From contig OZ253669.1 of NCBI GenBank assembly GCA_965263375.1, positions 2,976,001 to 3,040,000 of the forward strand: a stretch of 64,000 nucleotides of DNA, given 5' to 3'. Of this stretch, positions 1-8,371 are shown piece by piece. The position numbers and the translations under genes are program-made. The number at the start of each line of letters is the position of its first letter. The stretch's first letter is position 1. The notes under the pieces are model-generated. The model saw nothing but the letters and a program-made list of their open reading frames with translations. It was not told the origin of the DNA and made no database searches. This DNA comes from JAJFFW01 sp965263375 (GTDB taxonomy: Bacteria; Pseudomonadota; Alphaproteobacteria; Caulobacterales; Parvularculaceae).

Positions 1-579
1 CGCCTCATCAAGGGCGCTTGGATAGGTCTCACGCGCATCCGCCGCGGCCCATTCATATGCCAGAACCAAAACCGCCTGCGCCAAATTTAGTGAGGCAAAA
101 GCAGGGTTTACCGGTATCGAGACAAGCCCATCCGCAAACACCAAATCATTATTGGAAAGCCCGGCCCGTTCGCCCCCGAAAAGAATTGCGCACTTTTCAC
201 CCGCATCGATTTTCGGCTTTATCGCCGTCGCCGCACCCGCAGGGTCATAGACCGGCAGCAGTAATTCACGCGCCCGCGCCGTCGTCGCTAAGACATAATG
301 GCAATCGGCCAACGCCGCTTCTAGAGTGTCAAAAACCTCAGCCCGATCGATCACGATGGAGGCCCCGGCCGCCATAGCGCCAGCTTTGGGGTTGGGCCAA
401 CCATCACGCGGGTTCACAATTCGCAAGGCGGAAACGCCAAAATTCAACATTGCCCGGGCTGCTGCGCCAATATTCTCCCCCATTTGCGGCTCAACCAGCA
501 CAAAAACGGGGGCGGCGCGTAAAGTGGACATTCCTTCGCGGCGGCTGATGCGATTTCCTGGTCCTAGGTTTTGTTCCAT
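1..579 (-). CDS. trmJ: TrmJ/SpoU-family RNA methyltransferase, 3' part cut by window edge
   Basis: Read on the minus strand from ATG at 579, which has a strong ribosome-binding site (AAGGAGGCG) six bases upstream. No stop occurs before base 1, so 193 codons are present and the C-terminus is missing. The SPOUT-fold (TrmH/TrmJ) pattern is clear: VLVEPQMGENIGAAARAM near residue 30, then a mid-domain FGGERAGLSN loop and the late SIPVNPAFASLNLAQAV motif that forms the knotted SAM-binding site. Family knowledge: TrmJ 2'-O-methylates tRNA nucleotide 32. Other SpoU-class tRNA or rRNA methyltransferases share these motifs, so the exact target is inference. It is divergent from icd, with 161 bp between the two starts. 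Confidence 0.85.
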   Translation of the reverse strand, partial: MEQNLGPGNRISRREGMSTLRAAPVFVLVEPQMGENIGAAARAMLNFGVSALRIVNPRDGWPNPKAGAMAAGASIVIDRAEVFDTLEAALADCHYVLATTARARELLLPVYDPAGAATAIKPKIDAGEKCAILFGGERAGLSNNDLVFADGLVSIPVNPAFASLNLAQAVLVLAYEWAAADARETYPSALDEA

Positions 580-740
580 TCGCGCCTCCTTAGTACATGG
601 TCGCTCATTTAGGGTATATTTTAGCCGTTCGCCCTTTGCGCAACGCGCGCCTGGTGCTATTAGCGTGGCAGCATTATCACGCTAGCAGGGCAATTGAAGC
701 CTTCTGTCTGGCTCTGTTCACTAATCCGGTAGGAAATTCC

Positions 741-1961
741 ATGCAAAAAATCAAAGTTGAAAACCCAGTCGTTGAAATGGACGGCGATGAGATGACCCGC
801 ATCATCTGGAAGATGATCAAAGACAAGCTCATCCACCCATATCTTGATATTGACCTAAAGTATTACGACCTCGGCATGGAATCGCGCGACAGCACCGATG
901 ACCAAATCACGATCGATGCGGCTGAGGCGACAAAGAAACACGGCGTTGCTGTAAAATGCGCCACCATCACCCCTGATGAAGCACGGGTTGAGGAATTTGG
1001 CCTAAAGAAAATGTGGCGCTCGCCAAACGGCACTATCCGTAACATTCTTGGCGGCGTTGTCTTCCGTGAGCCAATTATCATTCGCAACGTACCGCGCCTT
1101 GTACCTGGCTGGACACAGCCAATCGTGATTGGCCGTCACGCATTCGGCGACCAATATCGCGCCACAGATTTCTTATTCCCTGGCAAAGGCAAACTTTCCA
1201 TGAAATGGGAAGGCGAAAACGGCGAAGTCATCGAACAAGACGTTTTTGAGGCCCCCAATTCCGGTATTTACATGGGCATGTATAACCTGGACGAATCAAT
1301 CGCAGATTTTGCACGCGCCTGCATGAACTACGGACTGCAACGCAAATATCCTGTTTATCTGTCTACAAAGAATACAATTTTGAAGAAGTATGACGGCCGT
1401 TTCAAAGATATCTTCCAGGAAGTCTACGAAAAAGAATTCAAGGAAAAATTTGAAGCGTTTGGCGGACTTTATGAGCACCGCCTAATCGACGATATGGTCG
1501 CTTGTTGCATGAAATGGTCTGGCGGCTATGTTTGGGCGTGTAAAAACTACGATGGCGACGTTCAATCAGACACCGTCGCACAAGGCTTTGGCTCACTTGG
1601 TCTTATGACATCAGTATTGATGAGCCCTGACGGACGCACTGTCGAGGCGGAAGCTGCGCACGGCACCGTCACGCGTCACTACCGCGCGCATCAGCGCGGC
1701 GAAGAAACGTCAACAAACTCTATCGCCTCCATCTATGCATGGACGCGCGGCCTTGCCCACCGCGGCAAGCTTGACGGTAATGACGCCTTAATCAATTTTG
1801 CCCAAACCCTTGAACAAACGATCATCAAGACCGTTGAAAAAGGCTCAATGACAAAAGACTTGGCGCTATTAATCGGTGAAGACCAACAATGGTTATCGAC
1901 AACTGGCTTCCTAGAAAAAGTTGACGAAAACTTCCAACAGGCGATGGCTGCACAACAGTAA
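741..1961 (+). CDS. icd: NADP-dependent isocitrate dehydrogenase, eukaryotic type
   Basis: 406 residues. It catalyses oxidative decarboxylation of isocitrate to 2-oxoglutarate with NADP+, a cytoplasmic TCA-cycle step that supplies NADPH. The protein matches the homodimeric subfamily shared with eukaryotic IDH1/2: VVEMDGDEMTRIIW at the N-terminus, the substrate loop SPNGTIRNILGG, the GRHAFGDQYRATD segment and the late AAHGTVTRHYR motif. The reading frame stays open upstream to 597, but the conserved N-terminus begins at ATG 741, preceded by GGTAGGAAATT. The longer version adds 48 residues with no family resemblance. It is transcribed away from the trmJ-like gene. An AT-rich 9-bp hairpin follows at 1995-2021 without a T-run, so termination there is doubtful. 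Confidence 0.97.
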   Translation: MQKIKVENPVVEMDGDEMTRIIWKMIKDKLIHPYLDIDLKYYDLGMESRDSTDDQITIDAAEATKKHGVAVKCATITPDEARVEEFGLKKMWRSPNGTIRNILGGVVFREPIIIRNVPRLVPGWTQPIVIGRHAFGDQYRATDFLFPGKGKLSMKWEGENGEVIEQDVFEAPNSGIYMGMYNLDESIADFARACMNYGLQRKYPVYLSTKNTILKKYDGRFKDIFQEVYEKEFKEKFEAFGGLYEHRLIDDMVACCMKWSGGYVWACKNYDGDVQSDTVAQGFGSLGLMTSVLMSPDGRTVEAEAAHGTVTRHYRAHQRGEETSTNSIASIYAWTRGLAHRGKLDGNDALINFAQTLEQTIIKTVEKGSMTKDLALLIGEDQQWLSTTGFLEKVDENFQQAMAAQQ

Positions 1962-2103
1962 AGGACCAGCGCCTGAGTACGATTGGAATTACCTCTTTTT
2001 AAGACATACCACCTTAAAAAGTTGGGTAACACAAAAAGGACTGTTGGGACGCCGATCAAAAAGCGCACCCAACGGACCTAATATAATGTAAGCAGCGCTG
2101 TGT

Positions 2104-3171
2104 ATGACAAAAAACGACCCTACGCTTCATGTGGACCTTTCGGCCATCGCTGAAAACTATAACATGTTGCGTAAGGCGTGCCCTGGCGAATGCGGTGCAA
2201 CCGTAAAAGCCGATGCGTACGGACTTGGCGCAATAGAAGTAACGCGTACTCTTATTAAATCGGGGTGCACTCACTTTTTTGTCGGCACAAAAAAAGAAGG
2301 CTTCGACCTTCGCCAACATTTTCCGAACATCGAAATCTATGTTTTTTCCGGCGCCTTGCCAGGGGAAGAAGAAGATTTCATTGATGGCCGGCTCCTGCCT
2401 GTTTTAAATTCCATTGATGCGATTGAAAAATGGCGCAAGGTTCACCCGCCCGCTGGCGCCATATTGCATATTGATACGGGGATGAATCGCCTCGGCCTCG
2501 ATCCGATAGAAGCGCAAAAATTGGTCACCACACCTTCGCTGCTTGACGGCGCTGGCGTTACGAAAATCATGACCCACCTTTCCCATGCAAGTTGTGTGAA
2601 CGCGCCAGAAAACGACCAACAACTGGCGCGCTTTGCTACGTTTACAGATGCATTCCCAATGTTAGAAACGAGCATCGCAAATTCCGCAGGCATCTTAAAT
2701 GGGCTAAAATATTGCGGTGATCTTGCACGTCCAGGGATCGCCATTTATGGCGGCTCTCCTTATTCGGATCAAAAAAACCCGATGCGCCAGACGGTACGGC
2801 TTACCGCGCCTTTATTGCAAAAACGCTATTTAAAAGCAGGTGATACAGTCGGGTATGATGGGCTATATACCGCGCCCAAAGATATGACGATCGGCGCGGT
2901 TGGCTTTGGCTACGCAGATGGCGCACCGCGCGCTTTAAACAAAGACGCCGTTTTCCATATTGACGGCGTGTCCTGTTCGGTTCTGGGCAGAATGTCGATG
3001 GATCTTCTTATGGTCGATCTATCAAATCATGATCATGAACCATACTCTCTTGGCCAGCCCGTGGAACTTATCGGCAAAACAAGCCTGGACCAATTCGCCG
3101 CTTGGTCGAACACAATTTCATATGAAATTCTAACGGGACTTGGTCAACGCGTATCGCGCCGTTATATCTAA
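2104..3171 (+). CDS. alr: alanine racemase
   Basis: 355 residues, normal for the family. It interconverts L- and D-alanine with pyridoxal phosphate and supplies D-Ala for peptidoglycan. Visible signatures are the PLP-lysine motif AVKADAYGLG-like ATVKADAYGLG (Lys35), MTHLSHAS, NSAGIL, DLARPGIAIYG, the VGYDG segment carrying the probable catalytic Tyr251, the GYADG motif near 270 and GRMSMDLLMVDL. The start ATG 2104 has no clear Shine-Dalgarno sequence. It lies 142 bp after icd on the same strand and may have its own promoter. In an organism with a single copy it would be essential. An amino-acid racemase of broader specificity cannot be fully excluded from sequence alone. Confidence 0.95.
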   Translation: MTKNDPTLHVDLSAIAENYNMLRKACPGECGATVKADAYGLGAIEVTRTLIKSGCTHFFVGTKKEGFDLRQHFPNIEIYVFSGALPGEEEDFIDGRLLPVLNSIDAIEKWRKVHPPAGAILHIDTGMNRLGLDPIEAQKLVTTPSLLDGAGVTKIMTHLSHASCVNAPENDQQLARFATFTDAFPMLETSIANSAGILNGLKYCGDLARPGIAIYGGSPYSDQKNPMRQTVRLTAPLLQKRYLKAGDTVGYDGLYTAPKDMTIGAVGFGYADGAPRALNKDAVFHIDGVSCSVLGRMSMDLLMVDLSNHDHEPYSLGQPVELIGKTSLDQFAAWSNTISYEILTGLGQRVSRRYI

Positions 3172-3217
3172 CGTAAACAAGTTTCGATTAAGTGTTGCGC
3201 ACTCAATCAAACTACCC

Positions 3218-5113
3218 TCAAGCAACATCCATTTCAGCGCCGCCCTGTGAAACCCATTTATTGAGCATCGCGGTCAATAACTCTTGCTTGATCGGTTTGG
3301 TCAGATAGTCATCAATATTCTCTTGCAAAAAACGTTCTTTATCACCACTAAGCGCATGGGCTGTTAAAGCGATGATTGGCGTATGTTTTTTCCCTGCTTC
3401 GTTTTCAAAAGAGCGGATCGCGTTAGCAGCCTCAATGCCGTCCATGACGGGCATAGAAATATCCATCAAAACGAGATCAAATTGCTCTTGCTTAAATTTA
3501 TCCAGCGCCTCGCGGCCATTTTCTGCAAACACCAGCGAGAACGCGTTTGGGTCAATCAAATTTTTAACAACTAATCGATTGACCATATTATCTTCTGCAA
3601 CCAAGACTTTTACACATTGATTAGCCGTTTGTTCTTTGCTCTGCGATAATTCATTTGGGTATGATTGATCTTGATTTTGGGCCAAATGCCCCAACAAATC
3701 AGCCTGCTCACTAACTGGCGAACTCGCCTTATTTTCACCAGTTAGTGTTTTCATTGCGACGCCCCCATCATTGACAATAGGCGTTTTCAGCTGAACCCAA
3801 AAAACAGAGCCGACACCTAATTGCGAGCGAACACCAATCTTTCCGCCCATCGCTTCAACTAGTCGCCGCGAGATCGTCAAACCAAGGCCGGTGCCAGAAT
3901 AGGCGCGTTTCGATGAATTTTCAGCCTGCTCAAACTGGCTAAAAACTAAGCCCAGCTTTTCTTCGGCGATACCAATTCCCGTATCTTCAACTTCTAAACA
4001 CCAGTTTGCTTCATTCCCCTCCACCTTCGCAGAAAGGCGAATAGTGACGGCCCCGTTATCGGTAAACTTAATGGCGTTACCAACAAGGTTAGTCAGTATC
4101 TGACGTAACCGCCCGATATCAATCTCCACATTTTCGGGCAGATCATCACCACACTCAAGAGACAGCTCGATTTTCTTTTGTTGGGCCGCCACGCCCAATA
4201 AGGTTTTGACTTCCACAACAGCGCTTTTAAAATTTGCAGCCCTTGGGGTAATGGTCAGCTTACCAGCCTCAATTTTGGAAAAATCCAAAACATCATTGAT
4301 GATGGTCAGCAATGCGTTTCCAGATCGATTTATTGTATCCACGTATAATGATTGGTTTTCAGTAAGACCAGTTCTCTTTAAAACTTCCGCCATGCCAAGC
4401 ACACCGTTCATAGGGGTGCGAATTTCATGGCTCATATTGGCAAGAAAATCAGATTTCGCCTGACTAGCCTGTTTTGCCTTATCATGGGCTGCTTTTAAGC
4501 TTTCGGTCGCCCGCATCATCTCATATTGAAAGATGGATGCGCCGATAATCAACAAGACAAGACTTAAGCAATGGGCAATTAAAACTTCAGTCCAATTTAG
4601 GGTCGCATAAATCCCAGGGGTTGGCCCATCATAATTGGCATGATGAAATATATAAATCGCCCCATAAAGCGCCGCCATTACCCCGACTATCACCAGTCCG
4701 GTGCGCATGCCTAATGCCAGCGTGGTTACGACCAACAAGCTCGGCAACAAGGTGAGCGAAGATGATAGATAGTGGCCATTGTCAAATGCAATCATCACCA
4801 AAACGCCGCCGCCAGCAATACACACAATGCGCGCCGCTTTTTTAAAGCTCTTAGCCTTGTACATATAGAATGGGCCGAGCAAGGAACATAACGAAGCGAA
4901 AAAACCGCCCGATACAACCAATGGTTCGTCGCTTAGGATCGGCAAGTTAATTGCCGTCATAACAAGGCCTGTCAGCCCCGCCATTAAAAAGAACAGATTT
5001 AAAGCACGACGCCCAGCGATTTCATGATAATCAGCGTCATTGCCCGAAGGCCACAAAAAGGAAAGTACTTTTTTAAACAACATGAAAGCAGCTTTTTGGT
5101 TAACCCACATCAT
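3218..5113 (-). CDS. hybrid sensor histidine kinase / response regulator
   Basis: About 631 residues. The N-terminal third (to about 200) holds some six hydrophobic segments and no recognisable periplasmic sensor domain, a membrane-embedded sensor layout. Then come a short linker, a HisKA dimerisation box (FLANMSHEIRTPMNGVLG, phospho-His near 230), the HATPase N box (LTNLVGNAIKFTDNG), G1 (DTGIGIAEE) and G2 (SGTGLGLTI). A receiver domain closes the protein, with VLVAEDN, the acceptor aspartate in DLVLMDISMPVMDG and the Lys of LTKPI. The open frame begins at a TTG (5128); tandem ATGs at 5113 and 5110 and another at 5083 are possible starts, none with a strong ribosome-binding site. No cognate regulator or HPt gene is adjacent, so the signal and output are unknown. 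Confidence 0.9.
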   Translation of the reverse strand: MMWVNQKAAFMLFKKVLSFLWPSGNDADYHEIAGRRALNLFFLMAGLTGLVMTAINLPILSDEPLVVSGGFFASLCSLLGPFYMYKAKSFKKAARIVCIAGGGVLVMIAFDNGHYLSSSLTLLPSLLVVTTLALGMRTGLVIVGVMAALYGAIYIFHHANYDGPTPGIYATLNWTEVLIAHCLSLVLLIIGASIFQYEMMRATESLKAAHDKAKQASQAKSDFLANMSHEIRTPMNGVLGMAEVLKRTGLTENQSLYVDTINRSGNALLTIINDVLDFSKIEAGKLTITPRAANFKSAVVEVKTLLGVAAQQKKIELSLECGDDLPENVEIDIGRLRQILTNLVGNAIKFTDNGAVTIRLSAKVEGNEANWCLEVEDTGIGIAEEKLGLVFSQFEQAENSSKRAYSGTGLGLTISRRLVEAMGGKIGVRSQLGVGSVFWVQLKTPIVNDGGVAMKTLTGENKASSPVSEQADLLGHLAQNQDQSYPNELSQSKEQTANQCVKVLVAEDNMVNRLVVKNLIDPNAFSLVFAENGREALDKFKQEQFDLVLMDISMPVMDGIEAANAIRSFENEAGKKHTPIIALTAHALSGDKERFLQENIDDYLTKPIKQELLTAMLNKWVSQGGAEMDVA

Positions 5114-5293
5114 ATAATAAGCTAGCAAAATTATTTACTCTGCTGCTCATACCGTATGAAACTCACTGAATTGTGATTGAATATTCAGTATCACCCCCAA
5201 AGCCCCTAAAACTCACTTAACAATATCTGCACAGCACCAATATATTTTTCTATACAATGTTTTGGCTCGCGATCTAGAATACCAGCCTGGCTA

Positions 5294-5322
5294 TTCGGCG
5301 CCTTTTAATAAAAGGCGCCGAA
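5294..5322. repeat. 29-bp inverted repeat with 14-bp arms
   Basis: Arms 5294-5307 and 5309-5322 (TTCGGCGCCTTTTA and its exact complement) flank a single central A. The following bases include only a four-T stretch. It could be an intrinsic terminator stem or a protein-binding site. It lies between two divergently transcribed genes, where a terminator has no obvious client unless an unannotated transcript ends here. Confidence 0.6.
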
Positions 5323-5672
5323 ATTTTCTATAGTCAAAATTCATAGACGATGAAGTTCTTTGTTTGATTTGCTGACCAAGCATATCTGTACTTTCAAGCC
5401 CTAAGATTAAGATGCGTTATTTCGAGTGAATGTTGCTTCACTCAAGCCCAGCACCCTTATTACTTGCGCCGTACGCCCCCCACCCCTTTAAGTCACTCGC
5501 CGCCTCGCTAGCGGGCGCATACTCAATTAGTGATCAGCCTCTCCCTCCCCAAATAACAAGTCGATCATAAGCGCAGCTGCGCCTTAACCGTCCTTTGCAT
5601 GACCTCTCGCAAACAAAACAACAAAGTAAACTAGCCAAAAGCCAAAATTTCATGTACATTAAATATCATGGC

Positions 5673-5686
5673 TGCATATATATGCA
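5673..5686. promoter_or_regulatory. 14-bp perfect palindrome upstream of SorC-type regulator
   Basis: TGCATATATATGCA is a perfect palindrome centred about 78 bp before the regulator's start codon. It is immediately followed by a second, looser inverted repeat (GCATT...AATGC, about 5683-5700). SorC-family proteins bind palindromic operators near their own promoters, so an autoregulatory site is a fair inference, but no binding consensus is known for this protein. Confidence 0.4.
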
Positions 5687-5757
5687 TTTAAAGCTAATGC
5701 AAAAGAAATTGCGCCGCAAGTAACAACCAGCACCGCACGAATAAGAAGGTATGACTT

Positions 5758-6720
5758 ATGCCCCGCGATGACCTTAGAATAATGGCGAAAGTTGCCGACC
5801 TTTATTATAATCAAGGTATGAAGCAGGCGGAGATTTCCGCCCGTCTCGGCGTTCACCAGTCCTCTATATCCCGCCTACTGAAGAAGGCTGAAAAAGAAGG
5901 CATCGTGAAGGTGTCGGTAAATTATCCAACTGGCTTTTACCCACATCTTGAATCGTCACTTGAAGAAACATACGGCTTAAAACAAGCGATTATAGTCGAT
6001 TCAACACCGTCTGAGTTTGAATTAACATCGCGCATCGGCTCCGCCGCCGCTTCATGCTTGCGCTCGATCCTAAAACCAACCGATACCATAGGCATATCTT
6101 CTTGGTCATCCTCACTGGTCGCCATGGCTCAATCCTTGCGCCCAAGGGAAGTCACGGCGGCTAAAGTCGTTCAAATTCTTGGCGGCGTCGGCAGCCCAAC
6201 CGCTGAAATGAATGCGACCCACCTGACCAAGCAATTCGCCCAACTGACCGATGGCGCCCCCGTGCTTTTAGGCACGCCAGGCATCGTCCCCAATGCGAAC
6301 GCTCGTGACGTATTAATGGCGCAGCCTTATGCGAAACAAGCTTTGGATTTGTTTGATGATGTTACAATCGCTCTTGTCGGCATTGGCACGCTTGAGCCTT
6401 CCCCCCTGCTTGCAAAGAGCGGCAATGCGTTCCCCGAAGAGAGCCTTGCCCGTTTAAGAAACAGCGGCGCTGTAGGAAACATTTGCCTTCGGTACTTCAA
6501 TAAAGATGGCGCCCTAGCAGACACCGATCTGAACGAGCATGTAATTGGCGTTACGCTAGAACAGCTTAAAAAAGTCAACACAACAATTGCGATTGCTGGG
6601 GGTATGCGCAAAAGCGAAGCGATCCTTGGCGCTTTGCGCGGCGGTTGGATCGATATTCTCGTAACAGACGACCAGGTCGCTTCTTACATTTGTGGCGACC
6701 AGGCGCACGCGGCGGCTTAA
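5758..6720 (+). CDS. SorC/DeoR-type sugar-responsive transcriptional regulator
   Basis: 320 residues. Residues 5-55 form a helix-turn-helix of the SorC kind (YYNQGMKQAEISARLGV followed by HQSSISRLLKKAEKEGIVKV). The remainder is a sugar-phosphate-binding domain of the NagB-like fold: GISSWSSSLVAM, VVQILGGVG, a GIGTLEPSPLL segment and a C-terminal VTDDQVA motif. Such proteins usually control carbohydrate operons and respond to a phosphorylated sugar. Here no sugar transporter, kinase or isomerase lies nearby, so it probably acts elsewhere. The ATG at 5758 is preceded by AAGAAGGT. Effector and targets are unknown. Confidence 0.9.
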   Translation: MPRDDLRIMAKVADLYYNQGMKQAEISARLGVHQSSISRLLKKAEKEGIVKVSVNYPTGFYPHLESSLEETYGLKQAIIVDSTPSEFELTSRIGSAAASCLRSILKPTDTIGISSWSSSLVAMAQSLRPREVTAAKVVQILGGVGSPTAEMNATHLTKQFAQLTDGAPVLLGTPGIVPNANARDVLMAQPYAKQALDLFDDVTIALVGIGTLEPSPLLAKSGNAFPEESLARLRNSGAVGNICLRYFNKDGALADTDLNEHVIGVTLEQLKKVNTTIAIAGGMRKSEAILGALRGGWIDILVTDDQVASYICGDQAHAAA

Positions 6721-6730
6721 AAATAGCCCC

Positions 6731-6769
6731 TTGACATCACAGGCCCAAATGAGACATCATTGTCTCATG
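6731..6769 (+). promoter_or_regulatory. promoter with overlapping 8-bp inverted-repeat operator at the TetR start codon
   Basis: TTGACA at 6731-6736 is a perfect -35 hexamer. CATCAT at 6755-6760 (18-bp spacing) is a plausible -10 with four of six matches. An inverted repeat ATGAGACA (6749-6756) / TGTCTCAT (6761-6768) with a 4-bp spacer covers the -10 and runs into the ATG at 6767. Transcription starting 6-8 bp after the -10 would begin essentially at the ATG, implying a leaderless mRNA. A TetR dimer bound here would block its own promoter. Confidence 0.65.
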
Positions 6770-7318
6770 ACAGAACCTGTACGCCCTACAACCGAAGAAG
6801 CCATTATTCAAGCGGCTTTTGACGTATTAAACCGCACGCCCAATGCGTCAATCGCCGAAATAGCCAGCCGCGCCGGCGTTGGGCGCGCCACATTACATCG
6901 ACACTTCTCGAGCCGAGACGATCTTATCCGCGCTCTTTGCCTTCGGGCCATCAAAGAATTAGATGGCGCCGCTGAAGAAGCTGTCGAGCAAGCCACAAGC
7001 AATGCCGATGCTTTGCGCCTAATCCTTCAAGCGGTCATCCCCTTAGGCAATCGCTATGGTTTCTTAGCCAGCGCATTAGACACGGGCGACCAAGAACTCA
7101 ATGCGCATTATGAACGACAAATGCAGGAGACCCGCGATCTAATCGACGCGGCGAAAAGCGAAGGCGCCTTGGCGCAAGACGCACCGACGACATGGATCGC
7201 ACAAGCTTTCGACCATCTTATTTATGCTGGCTGGGAGAGTGTTTACACCAAAGAGGCGACGCCCTCACAAGCCGCTTGTTTAGCATGGCGGACACTTACA
7301 AAAGGGGTAGGAGCCTAA
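6767..7318 (+). CDS. TetR-family transcriptional regulator
   Basis: 183 residues from ATG 6767. Residues 12-58 form a TetR N-terminal helix-turn-helix: IIQAAFDVLN, SIAEIASRAGVGRATLHRHF, SRDDLIRAL. The C-terminal two thirds is helical and divergent, as expected of a ligand-binding and dimerisation domain. The frame is open upstream to 6692, but that would overlap the SorC gene, and the ATG at 6767 sits at a promoter/operator palindrome. The stop is followed after one base by the start of the next gene, so the two are co-transcribed and probably translationally coupled. It likely represses itself and the lipid-modifying enzyme that follows. The ligand is unknown. Confidence 0.9.
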   Translation: MTEPVRPTTEEAIIQAAFDVLNRTPNASIAEIASRAGVGRATLHRHFSSRDDLIRALCLRAIKELDGAAEEAVEQATSNADALRLILQAVIPLGNRYGFLASALDTGDQELNAHYERQMQETRDLIDAAKSEGALAQDAPTTWIAQAFDHLIYAGWESVYTKEATPSQAACLAWRTLTKGVGA

Positions 7319-7319
7319 T

Positions 7320-8180
7320 ATGACGTTAGAAAGCTTTCAGCTATTCGGTCAACAATTTGACAATGTTTTTTTCCTCATCGGCGGGGCTCTACTTATCATA
7401 GAAATCATACGGGGGCTGTTTTTAAAAGCGTATCGCTGGCGCGGTTTTCTTGATATGGCCACCAACATTGCAACGCAAATTCCCTTTTTAATATTTGAAG
7501 CAGCGGTGCTTTCCTTTGCTTATATCGGATATTCTCTTTTAGCGGACAATTATGTCACTTGGGGGCTTCCCTTGACGCTGTCGACCGCGGCGCTCGCCGT
7601 CTTGGCTTGTGACTTTGTTTATTATTGGGAACATCGTTTGGCCCATGAGCTGCGCGTGTTTTGGACACAACATGCCGTCCATCACTCGTCACGTTTTATG
7701 AACATAACGGTTGGCGTGCGCTTCGGGCCGATGGAAGGGTTGATCTCTGTCATCGCGCATCTGCCTTTGGTCTTCTTAGGGTTCCCGCCAGAGGTTATTT
7801 TTGTCGGGATTATCATTGTCTTGGCTTATCAAACATGGATCCATACGGAGCTTATTGGCAAGCTTGGACCGTTGGACAGCGTTTTAAACACCCCCGCCAA
7901 TCACCGCGTTCACCATGGCTGTGACGATAAATATATCGATAAAAATTATGGCGGCATTCTGATTATTTGGGATCGCCTATTCGGCACTTATCAACGCGAG
8001 GAAGAAAAGCCAAACTATGGCCTTAAGCGCGATTATAACAGCGTGAACCCCTTTTCAGTTTGCTTTTCAGAGCTGCCGGGTTTTTGGCGCGATATAAAAA
8101 GCGCCAAATCAATTGGCGAACTTTGGATGTATATTTTCGGCAAGCCTGGCTGGACACCGCGGGATAAAGTGCGCGACTAG
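7320..8180 (+). CDS. sterol desaturase / fatty acid hydroxylase superfamily membrane protein
   Basis: 286 residues with four or five hydrophobic segments and the superfamily's histidine clusters that bind a di-iron centre: EHRLAHE near 105, QHAVHHSS near 118 and NHRVHHG near 200, ending with a conserved WDRLFGTY segment. Members insert oxygen or a double bond in lipids at the inner membrane using O2. The substrate is not predictable from sequence; bacterial members act on sterol-like lipids, carotenoids or fatty acyl chains. It starts one base after the TetR gene stop, with GGGGTAGGAG as ribosome-binding site. A 13-bp tandem repeat begins at its stop codon. Confidence 0.88.
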   Translation: MTLESFQLFGQQFDNVFFLIGGALLIIEIIRGLFLKAYRWRGFLDMATNIATQIPFLIFEAAVLSFAYIGYSLLADNYVTWGLPLTLSTAALAVLACDFVYYWEHRLAHELRVFWTQHAVHHSSRFMNITVGVRFGPMEGLISVIAHLPLVFLGFPPEVIFVGIIIVLAYQTWIHTELIGKLGPLDSVLNTPANHRVHHGCDDKYIDKNYGGILIIWDRLFGTYQREEEKPNYGLKRDYNSVNPFSVCFSELPGFWRDIKSAKSIGELWMYIFGKPGWTPRDKVRD

Positions 8181-8206
8181 GAACAGTCACATTTAGGAAC
8201 AGTCAC
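8178..8206. repeat. tandem direct repeat, 2 x 13 bp
   Basis: TAGGAACAGTCAC occurs at 8178-8190 and again at 8194-8206, a 16-bp period. The first copy includes the stop codon of the preceding gene. A small hairpin (GCGAAA/TTTCGC, 8216-8230) follows. The function is unknown; replication slippage is the simplest origin. Confidence 0.6.
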
Positions 8207-8371
8207 TAAGAGAGCGCGAAATTGTTTCGCCCCTCAAACCGAAGCCCCATTTTTATTCTCAAGAATAACGGCCGCAAAAAACATCAAGCGCGTCCGATGC
8301 AAACCTCTATCAAGCCCCTTTTGCAGATGCTATGAAACGGTAAACTAATATAGAGCTGCCCAAAGGGTGTG

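Larger units (their letters stand above)
5114..5757. other. 640-bp intergenic region between two divergent regulators
   Basis: No coding sequence is supported here. The stretch is AT-richer than its surroundings and carries two notable symmetric elements: a 29-bp near-perfect palindrome at 5294-5322 and a 14-bp perfect palindrome at 5673-5686. It must contain the promoters of the histidine kinase (leftward) and the SorC-type regulator (rightward). I could not place a convincing -35/-10 pair for either. Confidence 0.6.

Noticed and set aside
1995..2021. Hairpin CTTTTTAAG/CTTAAAAAG as icd terminator
   Set aside because: The stem is almost all A-T and no T-run follows; it is too weak to call.
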